Counted from the first letter of the stretch, positions 39,953 through 52,105 are shown. The stretch is 64,000 bases of DNA from Closterium sp. NIES-65 (GCA_948144175.1 CANXME010001453.1:744001-808000), one strand, 5' to 3'. Notes: generated by a model from the letters alone, not told the origin. Translations and numbers: made by a program.

Positions 39953-40691
39953 AGGTCCTAGCCTAGGACCGATTTCTTAAGGCCCACCGAGTAGCGCTAC
40001 CCCACCCGTCGCGCCACTGTGATCGCGTTGCCTTGCCCTGCTCTGCTCTGCCTGCTGCAGCGCGCACTGCTTTGCCTGCGCGCCGTCTGCTGCAGCACGC
40101 CCTGCAAAGTCGCGCGCCGCCTACTGCAGCACGCCCTGCCCTACCCGCGTGTCGCATCGCTACGTCGCCCTGCCCGCGCGTCGCGTCGCGTGCCCTGCCC
40201 TGCCTGGGCGCCACGTCGCCGCGCGCCCTGCCTTGCCCGCGCGCCGCGTCGCCGTGTGCCCTGCCCTGCCTGCGCGCCCTGCCGCGCGCCTCTACCCTGC
40301 CCGCACGCCGCCGCTGCGCGCCCTGCCTTGCCTGCGCACCGCGCTGCTGCGCGCCCTGCCCTGCCCGCGCGCCGCGCTGCTGCGCGCCCTGCCCTGCCCG
40401 GGCGCCGTGCTGCCGCGCGCCCTGCCCTGCCTGCGCGCCGCGCTGCCGCGCGCCCTGCCCTGCCTGCGCGCCGCGCTGCTGCACGTCCTGCCCTGCCCTG
40501 CCCATGCTCCGCGCCGCCGCGCACCTTGCCTTGCCCGTGCGCCCTACCTGAGCGCCATGCCCTGTCCTGCTGTGCGCCCTGTCCTGCTGTGCGCACCCTG
40601 CCCTACTACTGTAGTGCTGCTAGCGCGCTCCCTGCTGCACTGCTGTTAGCATGCTGCTTTGCTACTAGCGCGCCCAACTGCTCTGCCTGCT
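39953..40691 (+). repeat. Leader of A6
   Basis: C-rich leader dominated by a 24-30-bp unit such as gcgccctgccctgcccgcgc with ctgctgcgc variants (40180-40560). Both strands show long low-complexity frames. GGCCCACCGA after the primer site corresponds to the GGGCCCA palindrome of other copies with one base lost. Confidence 0.8.
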
Positions 40692-41518
40692 ATGGCCCCT
40701 CTCAACGTTCTCACCTTTGATTCGGAGGGCCGCCCGATAGAGTTCAATGCATGGCTAGACAACTTACAGCTGTTCCTGCTGACAAACTCTAAGGACAGTA
40801 CTTTGCTGTTTGACCTCACTTCTGGTGCTTCGCCCGCCCCTGACGCCATAGCTGACAGTGCGACCCACTCACAGAGGCAGGAGCGGTGGGGGTGGTAGAG
40901 GTGGAGCCGGTGGTGGGGGCGGTGGAGGAGGTGGAAGGGGCGGCGGTGGAGGAGGAAGTGGTGGTGGGGGTGGAGGGGCAGGCGGTAGGGGTGGTGGCAG
41001 TAGTGAGAGTGGAGGCGGCGGCAGTAGTGGCGGCGTTGGTGGCGGCGTTGGTGGCGGCGGTGGGAGTGGAGGCGAAGGCAGTGGTGGCGGCTGGGGTGGT
41101 ACCAGCCAGAGGGGAGGCCTTAGAGGTGGCCAGAGGCGGCAGCAGCGTCAGCCCTTTTCATCTCAGGAGCTTTGTGAGTGGTTTGCTCAGCGTGGGGCGG
41201 CTGGGGGTGGTGGTCCCTACCCGTATGTCATTTGCACAGGTGACCGCACTGGTTAGAAATGCGGGAGGTCTCACACCCAGCACCCCTGCTTCTATCGCCT
41301 TACCGACGCCTTTCGCGCAGAGTTTCCTAATGCATCTGAGCTCCCCGATTGGGTGGCCAGAATGTCCAGTCCTTGCACGTTCCTCCACTGTTCTGCCCTG
41401 CCCGGCGGTTCCGTCTGGCTCACTGTCTGGTCTCCACCTCCCCTCGTTCTCTACAAGCTTGGTCTTCACTGCTGTCCTCCAGGATGCGGGGGTTGACACA
41501 TTCACCCCTGGACGGTAG
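40692..41518 (+). pseudogene. Gag remnant of A6
   Basis: The start MAPLNVLTFDSEGRPIEFNAW at 40692 is the family Gag start. After about 56 codons (ASPAPDAIADSATHS) it jumps directly to the Gly-rich region in another frame (40890-41100), so most of the capsid-like domain is deleted. The QELCEWF and CTGDRTG...CGRSHTQHPC zinc-like zone follows, with a TAG inside (about 41254). At 41345-41365 the frame passes from ELPDWV straight to protease C-terminal sequence, removing the catalytic DSG. Confidence 0.8.
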
Positions 41519-42700
41519 CGTGTGGCGATCTGTACGTGCTCCCCGACCGGTCGCCACCTGGCCACGTTCACCTGTCAGCGTGGGTCGAGTCTGCACACAC
41601 TGACTACTGCACCTCCTCAGGTAGCTGCGTCCGCGTCAGCATCAAGTCAGCTTGCTGCCCCCTGCTCGTGTCGCGCCTTGTCGCACCAGACGCTCCTTTG
41701 GCACCACCGTCTTTGTCACCCCTCTGTGGCACGCCTCTGTGGCATGCACTCCCGTCTCCTTGTCTCTGGTCTTACCAGGTCTCTGCCTCCCCTCCCACCC
41801 TCGCCTGCCCCTCCCTGCCTTCCCTATGTCGAGGGGCGGCAGCGCGCCGCTCCTCACTCCTCCTCGACAGAGGCTCCCTTGCAGACTCTCCACCTAGACG
41901 TGTGGGGCCCAGCTCGCGTTCGTGGATAGGGCCACGAGTGGTACTTTCTGCTGTTTGTCGACGACTACTAGCTTTACACCACGGTCTTCCTCTTGCGCTG
42001 CAAGGGGGAGGTCACTGATGTTTTGATCCCTTGGATCCACGTTGTTCGTCTCCAGCTCCGCGAGCGGTTCGAGACGGACCTTTCAGTCCTGCGTCTACAC
42101 TCTGACAGAGGTGGTGAGTTTTCCTCCAACCTCTTGCGGGCCTTGTGTCCTGCGGAGGGCATTCGCCAGACGTTCACGCTTCTGGCCTCTCTGCAGTAGA
42201 ATGGGGTTGCTGAGCGCCGCATTGGCTTAGTTATGGATGTCGCTCGTACCTCCATGATCCATGCGGCTGCCCCCCATCTTCTGTGGCCGTTTGCTGTCCA
42301 GTACGCTGCGCATCAGCTCAACCTCTGGCCCCGTGTCTCCTTGCCGAAGACCTCGCCCACACTGCGTTGGACGTGGGAGGTTGGGCGTCGGTGTTCCGTG
42401 TCCGCAATACGTCCGCGGACAAGCTCTCCTCCCGCGCCGTTCCCTGTGTCTTGTCTTTGTCCCTGACGCGCTTGGCTGGCAGTTTCACCACCCCACCTCG
42501 CCCTGTGTCCTGCCCTCTTAGGGCGTCACGTTTGACGAGTGGGTTCCCTTTTACTGTCTCTTCCCCTATCGCACTGCCCCTCTCCCTCCTCCACCGCTCT
42601 TCCTAGCACCAGGTCCTCCTCCGGTAGACCCCCTCCCCCCTCGGGGTCCTTCTCCCTCAGGTGTGTCCCAGGTAGACCCTGTCGAGCCTGTCGAGGTAGC
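41519..42700 (+). pseudogene. Pre-integrase and integrase remnant of A6
   Basis: HHRLCHPSVARLCGM and CLPYVEG mark the zinc region, the second with one Cys changed to Tyr. Integrase residues are HLDVWGPA (about 41890), LHSDRGGEF (about 42095-42120) and NGVAERRIG (about 42205). Stops interrupt it at about 41927, 41967 and 42197 (mostly CAG to TAG), with a frameshift near 42385. Confidence 0.83.
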
Positions 42701-43370
42701 TGTCGACTCTGGTGCTGCTAGAGGTGGTGCGTCTGGGGGGTGCTGAGCTTGAGCATGCGGAGCCTGGGGGTGCTGAGCCTGGGGGTGCTGAGTCTGAGGG
42801 TGCGGAGCCTGAGGGTGTTGAGCTTGGGGGTGCTGAGTTAGAGGGTACGGAGCTTGGGGGTGCTGAGCTTGTGGGTGCGGAGCCTGGGGGTGCCGAGCCT
42901 TGGGGTGCTGAGCTTGAGCGTGCGGAGCTTGGAGGTGCTGAGCGTGGGGGTGCTGAGCCCGAGTGTGCTGAGCCTGGAGGCCCTTCGGGTGTCTTGTCGC
43001 GGCCGGAGTCCCTCTCTCCACTGCAGCTGCGCTAGTGGTTTGCTCGGCGCTGGAGCCTCCGGAGTGGTGCTGCTGGAGCTGAAGCTGCTTGAGGTGCTGG
43101 AGCCGCTAGTCCCGGAGGTGCTCGTACTGGAGGTACTAGAGCTGCAAGGGCTGGAGGTACTACTGGAACTGTTGGAGGTGCTGGTGCTACTAGAGCTGGA
43201 GCTGCTGGAGGTGCTGCTGGAGCTGGAGCTGCTAGAGATGCTGGAGGTACTGGAGCTGTTGGAGCTCGAGGTGCTTCCAGAGCAGGAGCTGGAGTTGCTG
43301 CTAGAGCTAGAGCTGGTGGAGGTACAGGTGCTGTCGGTGCTGGTGATGGAGGTGCTGTGTGACCGCGACC
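42701..43370 (+). repeat. Integrase-RT linker repeats of A6
   Basis: Positions 42730-42990 are about a dozen 15-21-bp units like GAGCCTGGGGGTGCT; the frame 42712-43035 reads EPGGAE-type repeats. Positions 43060-43360 are GGAGCTGCT/GGTACTGGAG units. They match the low-complexity linker between integrase and RT in the intact A5. Confidence 0.78.
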
Positions 43371-44453
43371 GTACTTCGTTCCACTACTTCAGCAGGTTCT
43401 TGGTTTCCAGCCTTCTGCTGACCTTGATCCTCCCTTCCTGTGTCCACCGCCTGACCAGACCCAGCAACTGCCAGCCTCTCCACTGCCTGCTCCTTTTCCT
43501 TACACTGAGCAGCCTGGAGGTCTGACTGAGCGCCGTGAGCCTGCGTCTCATCTTGCGTCGCCTGTTCGCGCTAGTCGCACTGGTTGTCGTGTTCCGCGTC
43601 CGTGTCCTCCTTCTGTCCCCGGCACGCACCTGATGGCACTTCGTCCTTCCACTGTTCCACTGTGTGTCCCTCTGCCGTCTCCTCTTGCGTCCTCCCTTGC
43701 TGACGCTCAGGACCCGGAGTCTGACTCCCTTCGTGCTGCTAGTCCTAATGTCACGCGTCTCCTAGCCATTCTTGTCACTGACCCTTCCTTTGAGTCCACT
43801 GCTGCGTCTGCCTTAGTTGCTGGGCTTGTCGACTTTGCTGCTCGCTATCGTCTAGACTACGCTGCTAGCCTTGTTGGTGAGTCAGAGTCTATCTGTCCTC
43901 CGTCCGTCGGGGGTGAGTGTGCTCTTGGTATGGACGTCCTTGAGGAAAGGCAAGAGGACTTTGAGTGCTTTGCAACTGTTGTACCTCATCTCGTGTCCAC
44001 GCTGATTGCACATGAGGGAGACCCGGATGCACCAGACATCCCAACCCCACGCTCTTACTCTGAGGCGATAGAGGGTTCCTACTCCTCTTAGTGGCAGTCA
44101 GCCATGGACGCAGAGATGGCATCCTGGAAGTCCACATGCACTTACGTCGACGAGGTTCCCCCACCTTGGGCGAGCATCGTAAGTGGCATGTGGAATTTTA
44201 GGGTGAAGCGACCGCCAAGTTCTCCGCCTGTCTTCAAGGCGTGTTATGTTGCGCGAGGCTTCAGTCAGCAACAGGGAGTTGACTTCTTCCAGACCTTCTC
44301 CCCTACCCCAAAGATGACCACTCTTTGGGTGCTGCTGCACGTCGCTGCTCAGCGTGATTACGAGCTTCACTCTCTTGACTTCAGCACTGCTTTCCTACAC
44401 GGCAGCCTGCACGAGGAGATCAAGCTGCGCCGCCTACATGGCTTCACTGGGTC
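43371..44453 (+). pseudogene. RT N-terminal remnant of A6
   Basis: From 43633 the frame reads MALRPSTVPLCVPLPSP, ATSALVAGLVDFAARYRLDY-like sequence, EGDPDAPDIPTPRSYSEAIE, then a TAG at about 44089 (CAG in others) before WQSAMDAEMASWKS. RT fingers continue (GFSQQQGVDFFQTFSPTPKM, LDFSTAFLHGSLHEEI) to FTGS at 44453. The palm with YVDD and RNase H are missing because of the inverted join. Confidence 0.83.
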
Positions 44454-45600
44454 GACAAGCTCAGCAACTAGGGCAGACGCAGCAGTGAACTCAAAGGAAG
44501 GGTCAGTGACAACAGTAGCAAGAAGGCGCGTGACCGAAGGACTCGCAGCACGAAGGGAGTCAGACTCCGGGTCAGCAAGAGTAGGAAGAGAGAACTCTGG
44601 AGGAGACGGCAACGGGACACACAGGGGAGCAGTGGAAGGACGTAGCGCCATCTGGTGTGTGCCGGGGACCGCAGGAGGACGCGGACGCGCAGCACGACGA
44701 CTAGTGCAAGCAGCACGAACAGGCGACGCAGGACAAGACGCAGGCTCACGACGCTCAGCAAGACTTCCAGTAGGACCAGTATAGGGAGAAGGAGCAGGTA
44801 GAGGGGAGGCGGGCTGTAACTATGACTGCGACTGGACAGGCTGTGGACACTCTAAAGAAGGAGCAGGACCAGGAGAGGGCGGGAGACCAAGAACCTGCTC
44901 CAGGAGCGGAACGAAGTACGGCCGCGGCCGCTCAGCGCCTCCAGAACCAGCAAGGACAGCACCAGTACCCCCAGTGGCAGCACCAGCGCCAGCAACACCT
45001 CCAGCTCCACCAGAAGCACCAGCGCCAGCAGCACCTCCAGTGCCAACACCCCCAGCAGCTCTAGCTCCAGCAGCACCAACTCCAGTAGGACCGTCAGCTC
45101 CAGCAGCCTCAGCAGCACCCCGAGACACACCAGCGTCAACACCCCCAGCAACTCCAGCAGGACCAACTCCAGTAGCCCCAGCAGCACCCCCTGTCGCAGC
45201 AACACATTTTTAGCGGTGGGCAAACCACTTGCGCAGCTCCTGTGGAGAGAGTGGCTCCCGCCTTGAGGAAGCACCGCCGGCAGCCACACAAGCAGACCCA
45301 CCGCCCCCAGGTTCGGCACCCCCTGGCTCTGCACCTCCAGGCTCCGCACCCCCAGGCTCCGCACCCCCAGACCTAGTACCTTTAGGCTCAGCACCCCAAG
45401 ACTCAGCGCCCCCAGTCTCACCACCCCCAGACTCCGCACCCCCAGTTTCAGCACCCCCAGTCTCTGCACCCCCAGACCCGGCACCCGCATGCTCAGCACC
45501 TCTAGCAGCACCAGAGTCAACAGCTACCTCGACAGGCTCAACTACGTCTACCTGGGACACACCTGACGGGGCAGGACCCTGAGGGAGGAGGGGGTCTACC
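44454..45600 (-). pseudogene. Integrase-RT linker and RT start of A7
   Basis: Reading leftward: EPGG/GGAE repeats (45290-45500), a QELRKWFAHR block with a TAA just before it, Gly/Ala-rich sequence (44960-45210), PYFVPLLEQVLGL, and finally SLPTLADPESDSLRAASPSVTRLLATVV to ALVAELVD at 44454. The equivalent of A5 residues about 1000-1400. It contains several stops and frame changes. Confidence 0.8.
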
Positions 45601-46778
45601 GGGGGAGGACCTGGTACAAGGAAGAGTGGTGGCGGGGGGAGAGGCGCAGTGCGGTAGGGGAAGAGACGGTAGTAAGGCACCGACTCATCAAAGGTGACGT
45701 CCTGGGAGGACAGAATACGGCGCGAGGTGAAGTGGTAAAACTACAACCCGGGCGCATCAGGGGGGAAGCCAAGGAAGACGTAGGGAACACCACGGGGGGA
45801 CAGCTTGTCCGTAGACAAGTCGCGGACAAACGCCCGAGATCCCCAGACCTGAAACGCAGACGCATCGCCAACCTTCCCCGTCCACCGCAAGGTGAGGGAG
45901 GTCTCTGGCAAGGAGACCCGGGGCTGAAGGTTTAGCTGATGCGCCGTATACTGAACCGCAAACGACCACAGAAAATGGGAGGCAGCCGCATGCATCATGG
46001 ACGTACGAACGACGTCCATGACCATGCCAAGGCGGCGCACAGCAATCCCATTTTGCTGTGGAGAGGCCGGAAGCGTGAAGGTCTGGTGGATGCCTTGTGC
46101 ACGACAAAAGGCTCCCAGACGGGCAGAGGAAAACTCCCCGCCTCTGTCCGAGTGCAGACGGAGAACAGGAAAGTCCGAGCCGAAACTCTCTCTGAGCTAG
46201 AGACGAGCTGCGCGGATCCAGTCGATCAACACCTCAGTGACGTCACCCTTGCTGCGCAAGGGGAAGACTGTGGTGCAACGCGAGTAGTCGTCAACCACCA
46301 GCAGGAAGTACCGCTCGCGCCCCTGCCCATTGACGCAGGCTGGGCCCCGCACGTCCATGTGGAGAGTGTGCGGCAAAGCCCTTGTCGAAGGAAACTCGGA
46401 GGAGTGAGGGGCGGCGCGCTGTCGCCCCTCGACGCAGGGGACGCAGGTAGGGCCAGGCCCCGGAGGTAGGGGAGGGAGAGACCGAGGGAGACCAGAGACA
46501 AGGACACGGGAGGCCATGCCTCGGAGACGAGGCAAGAAGGGGTGACCAAGGCGGTGGTGCCAAAGGAGAGTCTGGTGGGACAAAAGACGACACGAGCAGG
46601 GTGCAGACTCAGGACCAGAGCTGGACGCTGCAGCAAACACCTGACTCGATGCAGCTACCTGGGCAGACTCAGCAGCCGGAGGAGACTCACTAGTGAGGGT
46701 GTACAGGCTCGACCCTGGCGGACGGGTGAACGTGGCCAAGTGTCGGCCTGTCCGAGCACACGTGCAGTGGGTCGCTCG
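45601..46778 (-). pseudogene. Pre-integrase and integrase remnant of A7
   Basis: The zinc region HHRLGHPFLPRLRG...CVPCVEG is intact and integrase begins LHMDVRGPA (Trp changed to Arg). A TAG at 46197-46199 precedes FGSDFPVLRLHSDRGGEF. The third catalytic residue is lost: the block reads QQNGIAVRRLG where active copies have QNGIAERR (about 46050). So it could not catalyse integration even if translated. Confidence 0.85.
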
Positions 46779-47652
46779 CTAACTCGCAGGAGTGAACTGG
46801 TCAACCCCCCTATCCTGTAGGTTTGCTCTACTCACCAAGTTTGCAGAGAACGAGGGGAGGTAGAGACTTGACAGGGTGCCAGAGGGGGCTGCCGGGCACA
46901 GTAAGACAGTGGAGAAGGTAGCAAGGACAGGACCCCCAGAGGGGTCTGCCAGGGAGACTGCAACCGGCCGACTGAGCGGCGTAAGAGTGGTGCGGTCTCG
47001 AAAGAAGGAGCGGGACGCACCCGAGTCAAGGGTGAAGGTGTGGAAGGCCTGAGTCGACGTAGTACCTGAGAGAGCAGACTCACCAGCACCTAGGGCAGCA
47101 GACGCACTGGCACATGGGGCAGTAGACGCACTGGCACCTGGGGCAGCACACGCACTAGCACCTAGAGCAGCAGCCTCACTAGCACCTAGAGCAGTGGCCT
47201 CAATGCCCGGGTCAGGCGGTACACACAGGTAACAGTCACCCTCAACACTAGTAGTCACAGAATATATGGCAGCAAGGATAGCATCATAGTCACGATCAAA
47301 GACGGCAGCCCCCGCCCTAGACAGATCTCCCCAGCGAGGGATCTCTGACGCCTCAGGGAACTGGCGACGCCACGCGTCCGTCAGGCGACTGAAGCAGCGC
47401 TGGGTGGAGTGCGGGCCTCCGCACTGCTCACCAGCTCGGTCGCCGATACGGAGGACGTAAGTGCAGGGACCAAAACCCCCACAGCGTTGACGCGCAGTGT
47501 ACCACTCACGAAGCTGTTGAAGGGAGAGGGTCACACCACTCCGCTGCTGCTGGCGCGGACCACCACCTGAGCCATTCCTCTGCGTAGAGTTGCGACCCGC
47601 TCCACCACTGCCGCCTCCGCCTCCTCCTCCACCTCCGCCTCCTCCGCCTCCA
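46779..47652 (-). pseudogene. Gag zinc region and protease of A7
   Basis: An open stretch from the Gly-rich region (47590-47652) through SLQQLREWYTARQ, the zinc-like motif CTYVLRIGDRAGEQCGGPHSTQRC, the LDSGASRSFF protease site (about 47015) and the FSANLVS block to a stop at 46779. It is in frame with the upstream B' integrase linker, giving a 617-codon chimeric ORF (48632-46779). Within A7 the other half of Gag lies beyond B'. Confidence 0.85.
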
Positions 47653-47653
47653 G

Positions 47654-48960
47654 AGTCATACTCCTCCTTCACACTCTGCTTCCATTTTTCAGCATCTGGC
47701 CCGCTTAATGCTTCAGCTAGCGTCTTGGGCTCAGGAACGGTTGCCCAGTAGCAGTGTGCTATCTCATCCTCATCACACTGCTCAGTCACACTCCCAGCCC
47801 TTACCACCTTTGGCTTGCCAAAGCTCGGACAGGTCAGCCGGTTAGGAGGGCGCACATCCCTCCTAGGACGGTCAGCCGGACGTGCGGCACTTTGTGGAGC
47901 ACCTTGCTGCTGCTGCGGGTGCTGCTGCTGCTCCTGTTGCTCCTCCACCTCAGGTTCTCCCCCATCCTCAGTCACCCCTAAGATCTCCTCCTCTAAGACA
48001 GTGACCTCCACTTGTCTCGAAGGCCGCTGCACCTCGTCGGCCTCAATGATCAGCGGTGTAGTAGGAAGCTTCTGCTGCTGCTGCTTCCACTCCTTATAGT
48101 ACAAGGATTCAAGGAACTTCACATCCCTTGACACAATCAGCTGCTGGCTGGTCAAATCCCATATCAACCAGCCCTTGTGATCCTTAGCAAGCCCCAAGTG
48201 CACACCCCATCTCCCAGAAGCTTCCAGTTTTCCCCTCTTCTCCTTAGGCACATGAAACACCACCATGCACCCAAAGGCTCTCAGCATGTTGACTGCTGGT
48301 GCACTCCCATACCACTTGGTGTAGGGGACGCACTGCTTGTCCCCCACAGTCGCCAGCACCCTGTTCTTCACAAGAACGACCTGCCGCAGTGCAGTCACCC
48401 AGAACGGATCCGGCAGCCCTGCACGCCCAAGGAGAGTGCGAGCACCTTCCTGCAGGGTCCGGTTGAACCGCTCAGCCACGCTGTTCTGCTGAGGGTTGTA
48501 GGGCACTGTGAGCTGATGCTGGATCCCCTTCTTCTTTAGCACCGCCTCAAAATCAGCGCCAATGAATTCTCCCCCGTTGTCAGTGCGAATCACCTTCACT
48601 TTGTGACCGCTCTCCCTTTGAGCTCTCGGCATACACTACTTAAGAACAGCCGTTGCCACCTCCCCCTTCGTCTTGAGAGGGTACACCCACACCGCACGCG
48701 TGTGGTCGTCCACTATCGTCAAGAAGTAGCGGTTGCCCGAGAGAGAAAGGGCCCTCGTGGGGCCCACCACATCCATGTGCACTAGTGCAAGTGGTGCCTT
48801 GGCTGGTCCTGTGCTGCTGCTGAAGGGAAACTTCGTGAATTTGGTCTCAAGGCATGTAGGGCAGCTCCCAATCTCCTTTTCTGCCCCCTTCACCTCCAGC
48901 CCCTTCAAGCACCCATCCTTCACTAACTTCTGCAGCATAGGGATGTTGATGTGACAAAAC
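47654..48960 (-). pseudogene. Integrase and linker of B'
   Basis: The pre-integrase CPTCLETK block and VHMDVVGPTRALS (first Asp) are in a frame ending near 48636. After a frame change the long ORF from 48632 carries VIRTDNGGEF (second Asp) and QQNSVAERFNR (Glu), then the integrase C-terminal region (GCMVVFHVPKEKRGKLEASG) and the linker with QQQQHPQQQQ. It closely parallels B at 28600-29776 and is better preserved. Confidence 0.88.
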
Positions 48961-48977
48961 CTCTCGTGCCATGTCTC

Positions 48978-50590
48978 CTAATCAGCCTCACCACTCCTAG
49001 ATGAAGCCTTTGCCCATGCAGCTGTCGCATCCACACCAGGAAGCACCTCACCATGTGGTTGCTGTAACTGCTGCACCTTCTTTACTGCATCCAGGGCCCC
49101 AGCAGTTGGTGCAGTCTCCTCTCCTCCCGCAGTTGCTTTAGCCGCTGCCGCTGCCTTTGCCGTTGCTGGTGGTTTCCTCTTCCAAGGGATGATGGGCAGC
49201 TGCCACAGGTCCTTGATGCAGCTACTCTTCTCCTCCAAGTTCCACAGCAGCAACTTCCCAAGCTTTGCATGGCAGCTGGTTGGGCCGAAGGTAACTTCAG
49301 CCTTGCTCTTCTGCAGCCGACGCACAGAAAGAAGGTTAGCGGACAAACCTTCAACCAACAGCACATTCCCAAGACCCACAAGCTCTCCATTGGCTCCCAT
49401 CACCTTGGCATTCCCAACACCAATCACAGGGAGCAAAGCACCTGAAGCGGCAGCCACAAACTTGATCTTCCTAGGAGGTTTAATCTCATCAAGTAAATCT
49501 GCCCGTGGGGTCATATGACTCGTGCAACCTGAATCGATCACCTAGTGAGTGAGGGGTTGCATCACAACCTTCCCAACTGAACCCACATCACCCCCACTCC
49601 CTTGCACATCCTCAACCATGAGGAACATCCTAGGGTCGGCTTTACCTTGTGCACCATCACCTTGTGCACCTGAACCTTGCACAGCGCCATCGCGTGCATG
49701 TTCACCACTTGGCGGCTTCATGCCTGGAGGGGCCCATCCTTCATGCCGGCTGAAACACTTGAACCATGGGTGTCCAGCCTTCTTGCAGTACCAGCACGCA
49801 CCCTCCATTCGGGTGCTCCCCCTGCCACCAGAGCTCCCATGCCCCTCATTATAGTCACCTCGGCCTCTCCCTCTGCCAAAACCTCTCCCACGGCCTCGGC
49901 CTCTCCCTCCCCCTCTTCCCTGCTGCCTCCTGCAGCTCCATACCCCTCAGCAGTTTTGTTGGCAGCACCACCTCCCGTGTGGCGCCTACGGAAGTCGTCC
50001 TGCAGAATCTGCTGCCGTAGCCACCAAGGCGTCCATTTTTCCTGTTGAATGTTGAGGGTGGGGATGAGGTTGTCCAACGAGTTGTCAAGCACCGAGATGA
50101 TCTTGGTGCACTGTTGCATCTGCGACACTTCGCTGCCCGCCGTTGCCATCCTCGCATAGGTGTCCTTGATCTTGTCAAGGACCGGTTTCACATCATCTCC
50201 CGTTTTCATGGAGAGGGCAGCCAACTCCTTCTCCAACACAATCACCATCGGCAGCGTGTTGGGCTGAATCACGTCACGTAGCAGCTTCCATGCCTTCGGT
50301 CCGGAATCATCCAACTCCACCAAATTCTTGATGTGCTGGAACATGTCGTTGTTGACCGATTGGAGGATGAGGTCGTACAGCACCGCGCTCTTCTCAATCC
50401 ATCGATCGCGAGCATCTCCTTCCCCCGGCATCTTCTCCTCTCCCATTGCAATTTTCAACAGCTTGTAGCGCTTGAAAGCGCTCCGCATCCGCCCGCTCCA
50501 TTCCTCATAGTTGGAGCCATCCAAAGCTTCAATCTTGGATGGTGGCGGCTCACTCCTCTTCTCAGCTGCATCTCCACTCCCTTGATTCAT
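48978..50590 (-). pseudogene. Gag and protease of B'
   Basis: The start MNQGSGDAAEKRSEPPPSK at 50590 parallels B; an upstream in-frame Met exists at 50605. The NYEEWSGRM block is intact here. A frameshift near 49925 disrupts the RG-rich box. The zinc knuckle CWYCKKAGHPWFKC has all four ligands. A TAG near 49541 (Trp codon in B) sits just before the protease site IDSGCTSHMTPR. The remaining protease is open to 48978, where a stop precedes the ETWHERFCH block. Confidence 0.88.
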
Positions 50591-50826
50591 CTCCTCTGCT
50601 CCCAAACAGAGGTTTTAGCTCCCCCCTTTGCTGGTCACAATGTAGATCCACACAATCTTCACAAGTGTCGGCGCCAACGAAATTTCGGCAGAGTTTCCCC
50701 TTAGCAGAAGTCACATCCAACCTCCAGAACTCCACTTAGGCACGCCCACAGGCCATGGTGGGTCTAGGAGGGTCTTCACACTTCAGTAGACTCTCCACAA
50801 GGTCCTTAATCAGCTCTGATACCACT

Positions 50827-51693
50827 TGTTATAGACTAAGGACAGAGTCTACGAAGATTAGGTGCCTAAAATTCTCAAAATCGTTGGCTGAGAATTCTGG
50901 ACAGAAAGGTCGCGCTCACAGGAAGCGCCGTCGACGGAAAGTTTACCGTCAAAACTTCACCAAATTTCGATATGTTGTAGCTCTACTCCGTGGCTACAAT
51001 TCCCAAGTTAAATCATACGAAAAGATGAAGTATTTTCTGAGTTATCAATTTCGGCGTACTAGGGGGTATGCTGCCATGGAATCATAACTCAATCACAGAG
51101 TTCTCATAATTACCACACAAAAGAAGTTAGAGTAGCACTAAACCAGGTGGAAGGGATGAGGAGGATGAGAGGGAAGGTCCCAAGAGTGTCCCCAACCAAG
51201 GAAACCCCATGCCACACAATTCCCTTCCCCACAGGCAACCCAACTTTGACCTTTGTCACTATCCCAACCTCCACAATCCACCTCAACCCAACTTGGCCAC
51301 ACTTGCCAGCTTGGTTTGGTTTCACCCAACCATTTGGCAGCAACTACAGTAGAAAAGACGAATTTCCCAACCCCCAAAAGTCTGTACCCCATATTGAGTC
51401 AGCCCCACAACTTCCCATAGTCACCACAACCAAATATGAAAAGCATACGAACTCCAACGTTCGTAACTTTCTTGTTCGTGCTCCGATTGAAGCGATACTT
51501 GGTTCGTCGGAAAGCTCTTGAGAAGAGGAGTCACTTCAGATATCTGCTCAAGCCAAATAACATTTACGCATACTCAGAAAAACCAAACCGCACGAAACAC
51601 AAATTCTTGCACACGCTCACACCACGCATGCAACGCACGAACATATGATGGGAGGCAGACAGATCTGAATGCAGATGATATCATCACATAACA
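50827..51693 (-). repeat. 5' LTR of B' (867 bp) with PBS
   Basis: Minus-strand TGTTATGTGATGATATC (51693) to GTCTATAACA (50827), then AG and the primer site TGGTATCAGAGC (50824-50813). It gives an independent definition of both LTR ends of family B. Confidence 0.9.
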
Positions 51694-52063
51694 CTCCGCT
51701 CCCTCCGCCACCACCACCGCCTCCGCCGCCTCCACTGCTGCCGCCTCCGCCGCCACCCCCGGCACCACTCCCACCACCACCCCCACTCCCTCCACTGCCT
51801 CCACCACCACCTCCACCGAGATCGGCCGCAGCAGCAGAGGCAACAGAGGGCAAGACAGGGGAGGGAGAACACCCCTCAAAGACGGGGGTGCGAGGGTCAC
51901 CACGAGAGGCTCCTACAGCAACTATACTCTTCTCTGCTGCTAGGAGGGCCTTCTCGAGGAGGTCAACGGTGAGAGTGGTGGGGCAAACTGAGAGGAAGTG
52001 GTCCCTGAGTACACGGAGAGAGTCAGGGAGCCGGGTGACTATGTAGTAGAGGGTGATGTATAT

Positions 52064-52105
<42 letters not shown>

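Larger units (their letters stand above)
39809..44453 (+). mobile_element. Copia element A6, 3' end lost
   Basis: A plus-strand family A copy with a 5' LTR, primer site, leader and decayed gag-pol down to the RT fingers, ending abruptly at about 44453 in an inverted join to A7. No 3' LTR is present. Gag is missing its central part and the protease active site is deleted. Several CAG codons are now TAG. Confidence 0.88.
47653..51693 (-). mobile_element. Truncated copia element B' inside A7 gag
   Basis: A second, minus-strand family B copy: 5' LTR 50827-51693, primer site, leader, gag, protease and integrase, ending in the start of RT (WKQSVKEEYDS) at about 47653. RT, RNase H and 3' LTR are absent. 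The flanking A7 Gly-rich sequence reads on without loss if about four bases (GGAG) are counted as duplicated (CGGAG before the LTR, TGGAG after the truncation). Confidence 0.88.
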
